Shown here piece by piece: positions 22,501-31,168 of a DNA stretch of 64,000 bases (position 1 is the stretch's first letter; each line of letters opens with the position of its first letter). Source of the stretch: Oopsacas minuta (taxonomy: Eukaryota; Porifera; Hexactinellida; Lyssacinosida; Leucopsacidae); the NCBI GenBank assembly GCA_024704765.1, contig JAKMXF010000221.1:496001-560000 (forward strand), given 5' to 3'. The notes under the pieces were generated by a model. That model worked only from the letters and a program-made list of their open reading frames with translations, searched no databases and was not told the DNA's origin. The position numbers and the translations under genes were made by a program.

Positions 22501-25500
22501 AGATATGTGGAGTTGTTTACTAAAATGCAAATAGAATATGATCATATGAAAGAAACAGAGATCAATCCTAGTAGAGAGTTAGAAGGATTGATGAGCATGC
22601 AATGGTCCGCCAAGGAGCGGGACGAGCAGAGGAGAGAGGAGAGAGACGAAGAAGCCTGGTTTGATAGAGATGATGACGTATACGCGATTAATTCAAGTTC
22701 CCCGGGGGAAGACGCTACCCCAATGAGTACAGAACCCCATCCTGCTATAACCGCTAGTCCAATCAAGGACTCCTCTCCCGACTCTCCTACCCCTCCGTCC
22801 AGCAGCGTGTCAGTCCGTACTCCTACTCGTCTCGTCGAGTACGAACCGGACAGCGATGAAGACACCGATCCAGAGGAAGTATTAGACCCGTTCCCAGTCC
22901 CTACTACCTCTCAACCAAACATTCCAACACCTGATCCCCTTCACCCCTCCTCTACCCCAGAAGATAAAATCAAACCTCTCTCAAACCCTCCAGACATCGA
23001 ATTAATCTCTCCAGCCAAGCGCCCTCGTATCACGTAGCAATCTGCAATCACTGTTTAACCAATAGGCGAACGCTACTTGTGCATATTTGGATTGCCGTTA
23101 TGTAGAATTATACACTATTCAAGCAAATGTATTGTTATTCAATAGAGGGAGGATAGGTGTTGAATATTTGTTGTTAATATGATTAGTTAAATTTGTATTT
23201 CCTCCAGCTCGATATCTACAAAGTGATGATAACTATGTGCAGTGGACATCACAGCTTCGAGTCCTGACCTTCATTAAGCCAAAGGGTGAGAAAGTACTAG
23301 GGATAAGGTTCAGACAGGTGAACATTAAAGTGAGTTATCCATGGTCCTTTATTATTATAATGGAACCTCATTAATATGAACACCAACAGGCTATCGATGC
23401 GGCTCTCTCGAAAGATTCACCTAGCACTGTCCCCATAATAACAGAGATTATTCCAGACACTCCAGCAGCTCATTGTCCCTGCTTATGGATTAATGATCAT
23501 CTCCTTTGTATTAAAGGCTATATCTATACTGATACACAGTATGAAGCTAGACAGCTAGAGGGAGTAATAGCTAAGTGTACGTATGTACAGATTGTTGTGC
23601 AGAGAGCTGTACGTATATACGGACCGGAGAAGATAGCGTTTATTGCTGGGAAGAGGCAGAAGTTTGGGATTACATTCATGGAGAAGAAAAATGTAAATTA
23701 ATTATCCAACACCGTTATACTTTATGGATGGTGAAGTTATCTGCTCAGTGTTGTTCTAGGTCATTTTGAGGTACTCCTCGCTTGTTTGGAGGGATTTCTA
23801 TATGACAAAATAAATGACATCCCCATCCATGGTTAAATATCTAATAAGCGTATAGGGAACCATTTTCGTCAACACGCGTATATTAATAAACATTTTGTAT
23901 AGTTATATCAAGGCAAACTATCCACAATGATATCTGGATTCTCCTCGAGAGCTGAGACAGAATATTTAGAGAAAGGATTAGAGCTTAAGAGTATCATCCT
24001 CTCTATAAATGATAGGACATTGTCAGATCTCCCTCTATCTGAGGCAATACCTATTCTAATGCAAGAATCATTCCTGCAGGACAATATAAAGATAAGATTC
24101 ACTACTTTACAGAAATTTTGTGACAGTATTAAGAAAGATCCAGATATTAATCTAGCCCTCGTGAACCAACCGGGACCCATACCTAAACTTGTTCTAAAGG
24201 AGTCGCCCTCTCTCCCAATCATAGGAGCAGGGAGGATAGATGATCCCCTGAGGTCTGTGTTCTCACACGATGCTCAACACTACAATTATCTAAAGGTTGT
24301 ATAACAATGAATACATCTTACCCAATTTTATTTAAATCATCCAATAGGTATACATTCTTGGTGTTAAACTCTTCGAAGATGTTTACGAGTTGGTTGGGCG
24401 TTTGTTACACGAGAGTACACGTCCCCGTGTCTCGCCCCTAGAGGACACATGCTTCGAGAGACCCAATTTCTCTCCAGACCTCTATCCAAACTGTTCCCTA
24501 GTTGATCAGCTGTTCCGGGCCGCCTCGGCAGACGAGCGAGTCATCACGGAATTGGATCTGGACTCAGAATGGCGGCCAGTATGTTACACCCCCGTACTCT
24601 CCAACCTGTCCTACCCAGCTGATCTCTCCGTCAGGTCTCCTGTACACAAAATGAGTCCATTACACCATAAGCTAGATGTTATAGGCCCTAGCACTCCTCT
24701 AGGAGATACAGGATATGGACTGAAGAGACCCTCCTCTATCTCTCTGATTACCCCTTCCTCTTCCTCCTCAAGTATCAGTTCTGAGCAGTCTCCGGACCTT
24801 ATGGTCCGGTGTGACATGTCCTCTCCTATACCAACAGCTGCTATCACCCTTGTACTCCTGAGGAACACCCGTGAGTTGTCCTCCCTATCCCCACCGGACA
24901 TATTTCCCCTATTCAAGCGGTCAGGTCTTTACGTAATGGTTATTAATCTTGAGAGAATATTCTCATTCTTTGAAAGTGAGATTCATTTCTATCTCAAAGT
25001 CTTAACTGAACTTCACTCGCTTCCTTTTCAGGAACCAGTGAAAGTATTTATAGTAGGTCTATATGACAGTCTGTTGGAAACGACTGTACGAGCGCTCTGC
25101 TGGTCGCTACACGGATTGTTTGAGTCGCTATTTAATTCACATGTGATACTGGACAGTAAGAAGTTTGAGACATGTGTGTTCCCCATCCGTCGTAGCGACA
25201 GGAATATGGACACCGTACACGTGCTTAGACAGACCCTTCTGGCCTTCTCTAGAGGGACATATCCGGACCATGGTGTCTGTGAAGAGGACTCTACCGGATT
25301 ACTAAGGATACCGGATAACTTCAATAGGTTCAGAGTATGTAGTCTCCTACAATCCACTGTACCAGTTCTGTTGTCAGAGTACATCGGCCAGATTCTTGTT
25401 GAGACAGAGTTACCAGAGCATCATCTGGAGATAGCACTGAGTGCTCTCGTAGAGTGTACACCATTCCTAGCGCCAGGTGAGTTGTCAAGCAATGATTTTG

Positions 25501-27273
25501 TCTAGTACAGTCAACTCCTGTTATAACGAAACTCAAGGGGGGCCTTGATAATTACTTAAATATAAGCGAGTTTTTCTATTTCTATAAACGTGAGTCGAGT
25601 GTACGTATCTCTTTAAATATTTTCTAGATAATTTATCCGACTTAAATGAGGAAGGGATATTACTCCGTCCGGGGATATTCCTGCGTATTCTTAAACAGCT
25701 GGAGAAATGGTCAGGAGGAGATGGACTAGACAGATACCCAGAACAGAGGGAGATATGCAAACAGCTTCGATCATCATGCTACTTCAATCCTACCGTGTTA
25801 ATACATGCTATTATGCAGAGCTGTTACAAGTAAGAAATAGACACCCAAAATTTGGTTCAAGTTCTTCCAATTATCCAATCTTTAGATTAAGTCAGATAGC
25901 AAGAGCTCTGCTACGCTGGATGGAGAAACTTGACTATATTCATATAATAGGTGGTCCGATCTCTACCGCAGAATTCGAGAAATATTCAATGAACAAGTCT
26001 ATGACGCCTAAACCTGGTCCTAAGAACATCAAAGTGTTTATGCCTAGCATTGCCTTATGGAACGGTTAGTTTTAATAGCTAATTTGTGTTCTATTTGTGA
26101 CGTCATGAAATGTTTAGATTATAAGAAGCTTGACACTTCGACGGTATTCTGTGACGCACATGTGTTCTATCTGGACGTGTCAGACCCTATTTCATCGCGG
26201 TTCTATTTCCTGTTCCTCTCCGAGCTGCTGCGAGCTGTCCATCAGTCTAACATGACATCATTATCCCCGACACGAAGAGAGATAGGCATACTCCCCCTCT
26301 ATGATTTCCAGCTGTTTAAAGGTGCTAGCATAGCTAGGCTGTTTGATCAGGAGCTGTTAGGATGTAATCTGGAGATTATTAATCATCACGATCAATTCCA
26401 GATTGAGTTCAGAGCAAAGTAGGTTATTTCTTATAAATTTCTGACCCTTGATTATTAACCATTTGAACCCTGTTTCCTTGTTTCTGGAGGTTTATTTATT
26501 TGGGAATAAGAATTCGCTCTAAGTTCTTCGTTTCCACAGGCCCCGTTTGTGGATGTCACACTGTATAGACTTTAAAAATACCTGACTTATTAAATATATC
26601 CCCAGGTTTGGGTCGACTCCCTCCCAAGCTCTCCCCAATCTACTAAGGCAGATCTACTCTTGTGGAGGTAAAGCTCTCAACAAAATGAATCTCACTGACA
26701 AAGGGTTTAACATAGCTATAGGACCAGCTTGTCCTGTGGAAGGGTGTCCTGGAAAGAAAAAGACATCTGGTCTGTCTAAAGCTACTGTTAGTTTTGTACA
26801 AGTTATACAGAGTAATCATCCTACTCGATACCAAGGTAATTCCAAGCTAATTTAGCCCAGTTTGATTGAGGAACTGGTAAGAGCTATAAACTTAAAACTT
26901 GGCACGTGTGTGGAATGTAATTAATCAAGTAACATGTCCTAATATCTAAGCGATATCTCAAAAACTCTCTGAGATAGGTGTCAAAATGTCTTAACCTATC
27001 AGATTTGAGGATTATCCAGCATGTGATTCTATTGGTTAATTATATTAATTATCTCTAGGTATAAGCCCCTGTGAAATGAGAGGGCCTCTCCCTTGTTGGG
27101 GACGTCCAGGGGTACACGTTATTGACCTTTCAGTCAACTTCCGACACCCAACCAAAATAGTGTCACATTACTCACAGTGCCAGGACCAAATTATAACACC
27201 TGACAGTCCTATTGTTTGTTGTCAGCAACATTCCTCCCTCCGTGACTGGGCTCCCCATGATCCTCCTATTTAA
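19517..27273 (+). CDS. Large protein with two PDZ-like domains and a Roc/COR-like region
   Basis: Eleven exons join in phase: 19517-19897, 20069-20309, 23208-23329, 23390-23692, 23903-24295, 24348-25476, 25628-25829, 25886-26064, 26118-26418, 26606-26835, 27059-27273; total 1231 residues. Residues 1-210 are a helical region I cannot name. Two PDZ-like units follow: one around 225-325 (EKVLGIRFRQV, IITEIIPDTPAAH, INDHLLCIKG) and one around 330-430 (KFGITFMEK, GLELKSIILSINDRTL). A serine-rich linker leads to a segment shaped like the C-terminal half of a Roc GTPase (LYVMVINLERI, PVKVFIVGLYDS, VLRQTLLAFS) and then a COR-like segment (LNEEGILLRPGIFLRILKQLE, FMPSIALW, SSRFYFLFLSELLRAVHQ). No P-loop (GxxxxGKS/T) is visible, so nucleotide binding is doubtful. 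The gene structure is well supported; the Roc/COR reading is by eye and tentative. Intron 2 (2.9 kb) contains PPP4R3. Confidence 0.72.
19916..20032. repeat. Inverted and direct repeats related to MITE family A
   Basis: CTCCGCGTTATAACGAAGTG is repeated at about 19975 (CTCCGCGTTATATCGAAGTG), and the right end CACTTCGTTATAACAAGAG is its inverse. It fills intron 1 of the PDZ gene (19898-20068). It shares the GTTATAACGAA end theme of family A. Confidence 0.55.
20563..23037 (+). CDS. PPP4R3: Protein phosphatase 4 regulatory subunit 3 (SMEK)
   Basis: Single exon, 824 residues, similar to the ~820-850 of animal SMEK1/2. The N-terminal EVH1/PH-like domain reads RRVKLFVLNEAHDWEDKGTGHV, then VVRSEDNGAVLLESRI and YQKQDATLIVWDE. 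The Smk-1 domain follows (ELLTKYTNPVVDKDNVVAAIENEDYVRKLLEFFQICE, then LFLMNRTAILQIML), then an ARM/HEAT solenoid. The C-terminal 150 residues are acidic and proline/serine-rich and end in KRPRIT, a nuclear-signal-like tail. It targets PP4 catalytic subunit to FxxP-containing substrates in the nucleus and at centrosomes. It lies on the same strand inside intron 2 of the PDZ/COR-like gene and has no intron itself, which makes an old retrocopy a possible origin; no poly-A tract or direct repeats remain to prove this. Confidence 0.96.
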   Translation: MMDQNGDQFSHQDSIRENGVEDMMVETRRRVKLFVLNEAHDWEDKGTGHVTVVFQEYLHGLALVVRSEDNGAVLLESRIESDRVYQKQDATLIVWDENEIEKALSFQERQGCDDVWSKIREVQGRNELGEISDNLTHMEGFEDDQIFQNSQEIYAIEMPVVNTENLPNIYELLTKYTNPVVDKDNVVAAIENEDYVRKLLEFFQICERDKDTENLQTLYRIFKNLFLMNRTAILQIMLSETNIIDVIGCLEYDPRVTTPSTHREFIRKQASFKDVIPITNTELLTKIHLMYKMQYIQDAILPAPSMFEENLMNALAQYILFQKIEIIEMIEKEETFLMDLFGGIEEENREGITPDKFKNLVFLLKEICLFSQAAQNPASKHNFSLILWNNGMMKSLGIILSSDDDVILQSGVDILLTMTEFAGTSIQLKITTEAETQEEDEQIINLLINTLVDPHKSSLDASTFHLLRTLIDPETFIPDMKPVDRTTFLSYFYKNCMHHLIAPLLAVTTDTRIHHLLDTVDNTEILANIIQLLAFCVEQHTYHSRVYIINKNLLSRVVVLLTSKHSHLVLMTIRLVRKILGMKEEGLNSYIIKNNLLQPLTSLLIATPKYNMINSACLELFSFILKEKTRGLLKYLIETLPEVKEIRYVELFTKMQIEYDHMKETEINPSRELEGLMSMQWSAKERDEQRREERDEEAWFDRDDDVYAINSSSPGEDATPMSTEPHPAITASPIKDSSPDSPTPPSSSVSVRTPTRLVEYEPDSDEDTDPEEVLDPFPVPTTSQPNIPTPDPLHPSSTPEDKIKPLSNPPDIELISPAKRPRIT
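25508..25575. mobile_element. MITE family A fragment in PDZ-gene intron 6
   Basis: TA + CAGTCAACTCCTGTTATAAC, then GATAATTACTT and ATAAGCG; the right half is lost. Located in intron 25477-25627. Confidence 0.65.
26510..26563. mobile_element. MITE family B right-end fragment in PDZ-gene intron 9
   Basis: Ends CCCCGTTTGTGGATGTCACACTG, nearly the right end of the copy at 60936. A family D motif (ATCAGATTTGAGGAT) is in the next intron at 26996. Confidence 0.5.
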
Positions 27274-27643
27274 CCGCCTTTTCCCCCTCTTTGTGTCACT
27301 TTTCTATCAAGCCACACCTCACTTTATTCAATTATCTTATTAATTAAATCATTGAATAATTTGTAAATGAGATATGTATGAAAGTTTGTATTTATTGTTT
27401 GTTTTGTATAATTTGTATTTATTTGCTAATATAGTATATTTATTGTTTCTTCTTAAAATATGTATATACGTCACTTCCACGGTTGTCACCTTATAGAAGC
27501 CGGGGGAGCAATTTGTAGAACACTGACGGACGCGTATAACGACAACAATAGGCAGTTGGAATGTGAAAAATTCTGCCCTCTCTCTCACCCATTTTGATAC
27601 CTTAGATCTCTTATAAACTGAATTATAACATAATTATAGGACA

Positions 27644-28843
27644 ATGGATGAATTCTCTGATAAAGTTATACGTCAGAAAGAACATTTACTGGTTGCTAAG
27701 GAGGAGATAAGGAATGTGTTCAGAGAGATGCACTCTCAAATACAAATTAGAGAAGATGAGCTTTTGGAAGAAATAGACAGACGTATACAAGAATTAGAGT
27801 TCGAGTTTGAGAACAATAAGGACACTCTTGTTAAACTTTTTAAGGCCAAAGAAGACACCCACGTGTTCCTTAAGGACAATGAGTTTAGTGACGTATTACC
27901 TAACACCTTACAGAAATTACAGTGCAAGTTAGACACCCTCGAACAGCTGATTACTCATAATGCTCATATTGAAATTATTTGGAATATTTCCAACTTCCAA
28001 GCTTCTCTAAATTCTATTTGTAAGATTTTGAAGTTTGGGACGTATAATCATAAGTTAGTCCCCAAATGGGGAACTGTTAACAAGGGTAGAGAGGAGAGGG
28101 ATTTGTCTATGCCACATGGTATCGCTGTAGATGAGAGAGACAACTCAATCCTTGTCGCCGACACTTTACTAAAATGTGTGAAAGTATTTAACACAGAAGG
28201 AATGTTTGTTAAGAAGCTTAGTCAACCTGCTAGGGAGTACTGGGATATTGTGGTGTGGCAGGAGGCCACTTTTGTGTCACACAATACTGGAATAATAAAA
28301 TTTGATACCTCAACCGGTCTCGAATGTGGTGAGCTAGATACCAATCGTGAGATTAGAGGACTAGCCATTTGTGATGAGGGCCTGTTTGCTTGTGTTCGAA
28401 GAGAATTTAAGATTTTAGTGTGTGATCAACATTTGAATATACTTAATGAGATACAATTAAAAACACCATTCATGACAGAACTTACCCTAACGATGGCAGT
28501 GAAGCTTAGGAATTACAGTCTATATGTATTATTCCTGTATAGCCAGTATTCAATACAGTTATTCGATATGTGCGGTACTTTCCTAAGAGTTCTAGTTTCT
28601 GAAAAAGAAGCTCCGTTTTCACGGTTTTTCTCGCTCGATTCGATTGGGAATGTTATCCTAACCGATAACAATTTGTATAAGATCAAGGTGTTTAATAACT
28701 CCGGAGAACTGGTCCATGTAATCGGTAAGATGGGCTGGTCCCCTGGGGAGTTTCTTAAAATAAGCGGGATAGCTGTCAACAGCAAGAATGAAATATATGT
28801 TTGTGATGAAGGCTCACCTGATAGAATGTTACAGTGCTTTTGA
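27644..28843 (+). CDS. Coiled-coil / NHL-repeat protein
   Basis: Single exon, 399 residues. Residues 1-110 are charged alpha-helix with heptad character (REDELLEEIDRRIQELEFEFENNKD). From about residue 130 the text becomes NHL-like, with repeats such as MPHGIAVDERDNSILVADTLLKCVKVFN, FSRFFSLDSIGNVILTDNNLYKIKVFN and GEFLKISGIAVNSKNEIYVCDEG. The layout is that of TRIM/NHL proteins but without RING or B-box in front. An in-frame ATG at 27644 follows an acceptor-like TTATAG, so a 5' untranslated exon is possible. Such coiled-coil/NHL proteins form large families in some early animals; the partner is unknown. It is probably a cytosolic adaptor. Confidence 0.82.
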   Translation: MDEFSDKVIRQKEHLLVAKEEIRNVFREMHSQIQIREDELLEEIDRRIQELEFEFENNKDTLVKLFKAKEDTHVFLKDNEFSDVLPNTLQKLQCKLDTLEQLITHNAHIEIIWNISNFQASLNSICKILKFGTYNHKLVPKWGTVNKGREERDLSMPHGIAVDERDNSILVADTLLKCVKVFNTEGMFVKKLSQPAREYWDIVVWQEATFVSHNTGIIKFDTSTGLECGELDTNREIRGLAICDEGLFACVRREFKILVCDQHLNILNEIQLKTPFMTELTLTMAVKLRNYSLYVLFLYSQYSIQLFDMCGTFLRVLVSEKEAPFSRFFSLDSIGNVILTDNNLYKIKVFNNSGELVHVIGKMGWSPGEFLKISGIAVNSKNEIYVCDEGSPDRMLQCF

Positions 28844-29119
28844 ATAGAATATTTGTGTTTGTTTATTTATTGAAAATTATATTGATTTGAGTGAGAATTG
28901 TAAATTATTTATTCTATGAATTCAATTATTGCAAGAAAATGAAGCGACTGTGATTATTCAAATTTTCACACCTTTGGATCGCGGAAGGAAAGGGAGAGTA
29001 TGAACACGCCATGACCACTGGGGGGCAGAAATAATCAGTTTGTGGAGGTTACCGTATACGTCAAAAATCATAAAATATAATCACATGTAATTTAATTAGT
29101 AACCCAATAAGTACAAATA

Positions 29120-29371
29120 TCAATATTTATTCATTTCTACTGACGCATAGCTTGGAGGAGGAAGATCATTAGTGTATGTATAACTCTGTTGTAAAACAAG
29201 ACCGTCACACTCTGTCACAGGAATATAGATCGTATTTCTGTTACAGAAGACTCGACAGCAGACATGTATAGCTATTAAGCAGATTAAGAACACAAGGACT
29301 GGGAAGCATAGTGTGAAAATAGAGAGTAGGAGTACTAGAATAGTTTCTGACACGGGACTACTATTAGTCAT
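29120..29371 (-). CDS. Small single-pass membrane protein with PPxY tail
   Basis: 83 residues from an ATG at 29371. A short polar N-terminus (MTNSSPVSET) is followed by a 28-residue hydrophobic segment (about 11-38), a cluster of cysteines (HVCCRVFC) at the cytosolic edge that could be palmitoylated, and a short tail with LPPPSYASVE. PPSY matches the PPxY motif bound by WW domains of NEDD4-type ubiquitin ligases. The build (one helix, juxtamembrane cysteines, PPxY) resembles shisa/VOPP/WBP1-type adaptors, but I cannot assign a family. It is shorter than those relatives. There is no known neighbour relationship. Confidence 0.55.
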   Translation of the reverse strand: MTNSSPVSETILVLLLSIFTLCFPVLVFLICLIAIHVCCRVFCNRNTIYIPVTECDGLVLQQSYTYTNDLPPPSYASVEMNKY

Positions 29372-29629
29372 TTGTGTATTAGCCTAATAGCATTGATTAT
29401 ATATATGAACTTAATGGTTACCTCATTTTGCTAGAATTCAAGAGAGATCGTATCTTTCCTGTGACTGCCATTTTAATTTTGTGTCTCCAATGGCTCTAAA
29501 TATGGACACATTATGGCTGTAATCTATGCGGGAAACCGTAAAAATATGCGGGAAATACATTCCAAATGTTCGTAATGTGTTACAAACTTTTACACATTAA
29601 TATTTCAGAGATAAGGAATTATTTGAATT

Positions 29630-31030
29630 ATGGCTTCATTCAATGGATTGGACAACCAAGAGGAGATTTCTAGAGACGCAGATTCGGACAATTCTGATCC
29701 TCTAGAAGAACCTGAGGGTACTACAGGTATACCAGATCCTCCCCCAGATATGCCTGAGGATTGGGGAGATTACTATTTTGAAGTCGAACGGTCCGAATCT
29801 GCCTCTGCCCCCGAGTCAAAATCTGAAGAATTAGAAACAAAGAGGCAAGCGTTACTAGATAATATTGTGCAAGGGACACAGTTACGTCATGTGGAAGTAG
29901 AGGTATGATAGTATTTGTCACAGATTCTATGGTACTCACAATTTCCGGACCGTTATAGGAGCAATAGCGCCCTCTCCCCTTCCCTCGCTTTAAATAAACA
30001 TGCCTTATATCAGAGCGCCAATATACTGCTAATATAATTGTGTTACTTACTGTCTCTGTGCCAAATACCGATGGGATATATGTTACTTTGGCGGTTTGGG
30101 ACCATATTTGTACAATTAAGACTTCGATATGAGCGGGTATATATCCGTCTTTAATCTAACCGGAGTTGACTGTATGCTATTTTAGGAGAGGCAGGAATTA
30201 AGAACAAAGGAGGGAGAGTTCGTTGATCTAAGAGGGGAGCTCAGTAGTAAAATGCTAAGTAAGAGGATATCAGATATGAACAAGTCGCGTAATAGATTAG
30301 TAGAACTTTCTCAAGAAATAATATCATTAAAAGAGGCTGTCTTAACAGCTCAAAGAGCTGGACATAGGCATGCACAGCTAAAAGCACTCGTTCAGGAGAT
30401 CAAACAGTTCCTGAACAACCTCCAGCAAGAAAACATTCCAGAGGACGCATTGGTATCCCAGTTCGATTGGCCTTGTTCTATGATTTGTACTCTCACTAAT
30501 ATAGACCAGGAAATAACAACTTTCAAAGATAATATAGACACTTGTGTAAAGCAAGAGCATTGCATTAAGGTTATTGAAAATACAATAGTAGGCTCCGATT
30601 AATCGGAAAATGTATACTTTGATACTATTAATAGTAACATTTACAGGTCAACAATCAACGTGTCTCCAATACACATCTGATAAGCTCTCTCTCTAAGCTA
30701 TGCACTAGTGCTAATAGTATAAACAGTGAGGAAACATTCGCTTCTATGATTGCTTACTTCTCAATCGATAGCGACGAGATAGCCGAGCTGGTGGTTAAAG
30801 CGAGACTAGTAGCTGTCGTGCTGTTAAATGAACTTGTAAATAATTCATTCGTACTGTATGCAACAGCCCTGGAATCTGGACTGAGTAGGATCGAACAGAA
30901 TATTAGAGTTAAGAGTGCTTATTTCACTATTGAGCAGATTGTTAAGATTTGTATTAATCTAGAATCTTTTCTGAGTGTCCCTAGACACCCTAGGTTAGTT
31001 AACAATTCCCCTGAGGTTACCCCAGAATAA
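29630..31030 (+). CDS. Unrecognised coiled-coil protein, three exons
   Basis: Exons 29630-29902, 30186-30569 and 30647-31030 are all phase 0 and give 346 residues. The head (1-60) is acidic and proline-rich (DPLEEPEGTTGIPDPPPDMPEDWGDYYFEVE). Residues about 90-180 are a helical coiled coil (MLSKRISDMNKSRNRLVELSQEIISLKEAVLTAQ). The C-terminal third is a helical, less charged domain (ELVVKARLVAVVLLNELVNNSFVLYATAL). I do not recognise the family. Intron 1 is largely a MITE family A remnant. The stop at 31030 lies 138 bp upstream of the next gene's ATG, so a join to that gene was considered, but the frame closes here. Confidence 0.65.
30070..30172. mobile_element. MITE family A, right two thirds, in coiled-coil gene intron 1
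   Basis: Core GGGACCATATTTGTACAATT, then GAGCGGGTAT and the right end CGGAGTTGACTG + TA. The left terminal repeat is lost. Confidence 0.7.
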
Positions 31031-31168
31031 ATACAGTAGAATCTCGTTAATACGTATTTTGACCGTTCGTTGGTGTCTATTTTTAGATTATTGTTTTGTA
31101 ATAGATTCTCAGATGTCAATTTAAATGCTGGAGATCTAAGGACACTGTATTTGAGTTCAAAAACTAAA

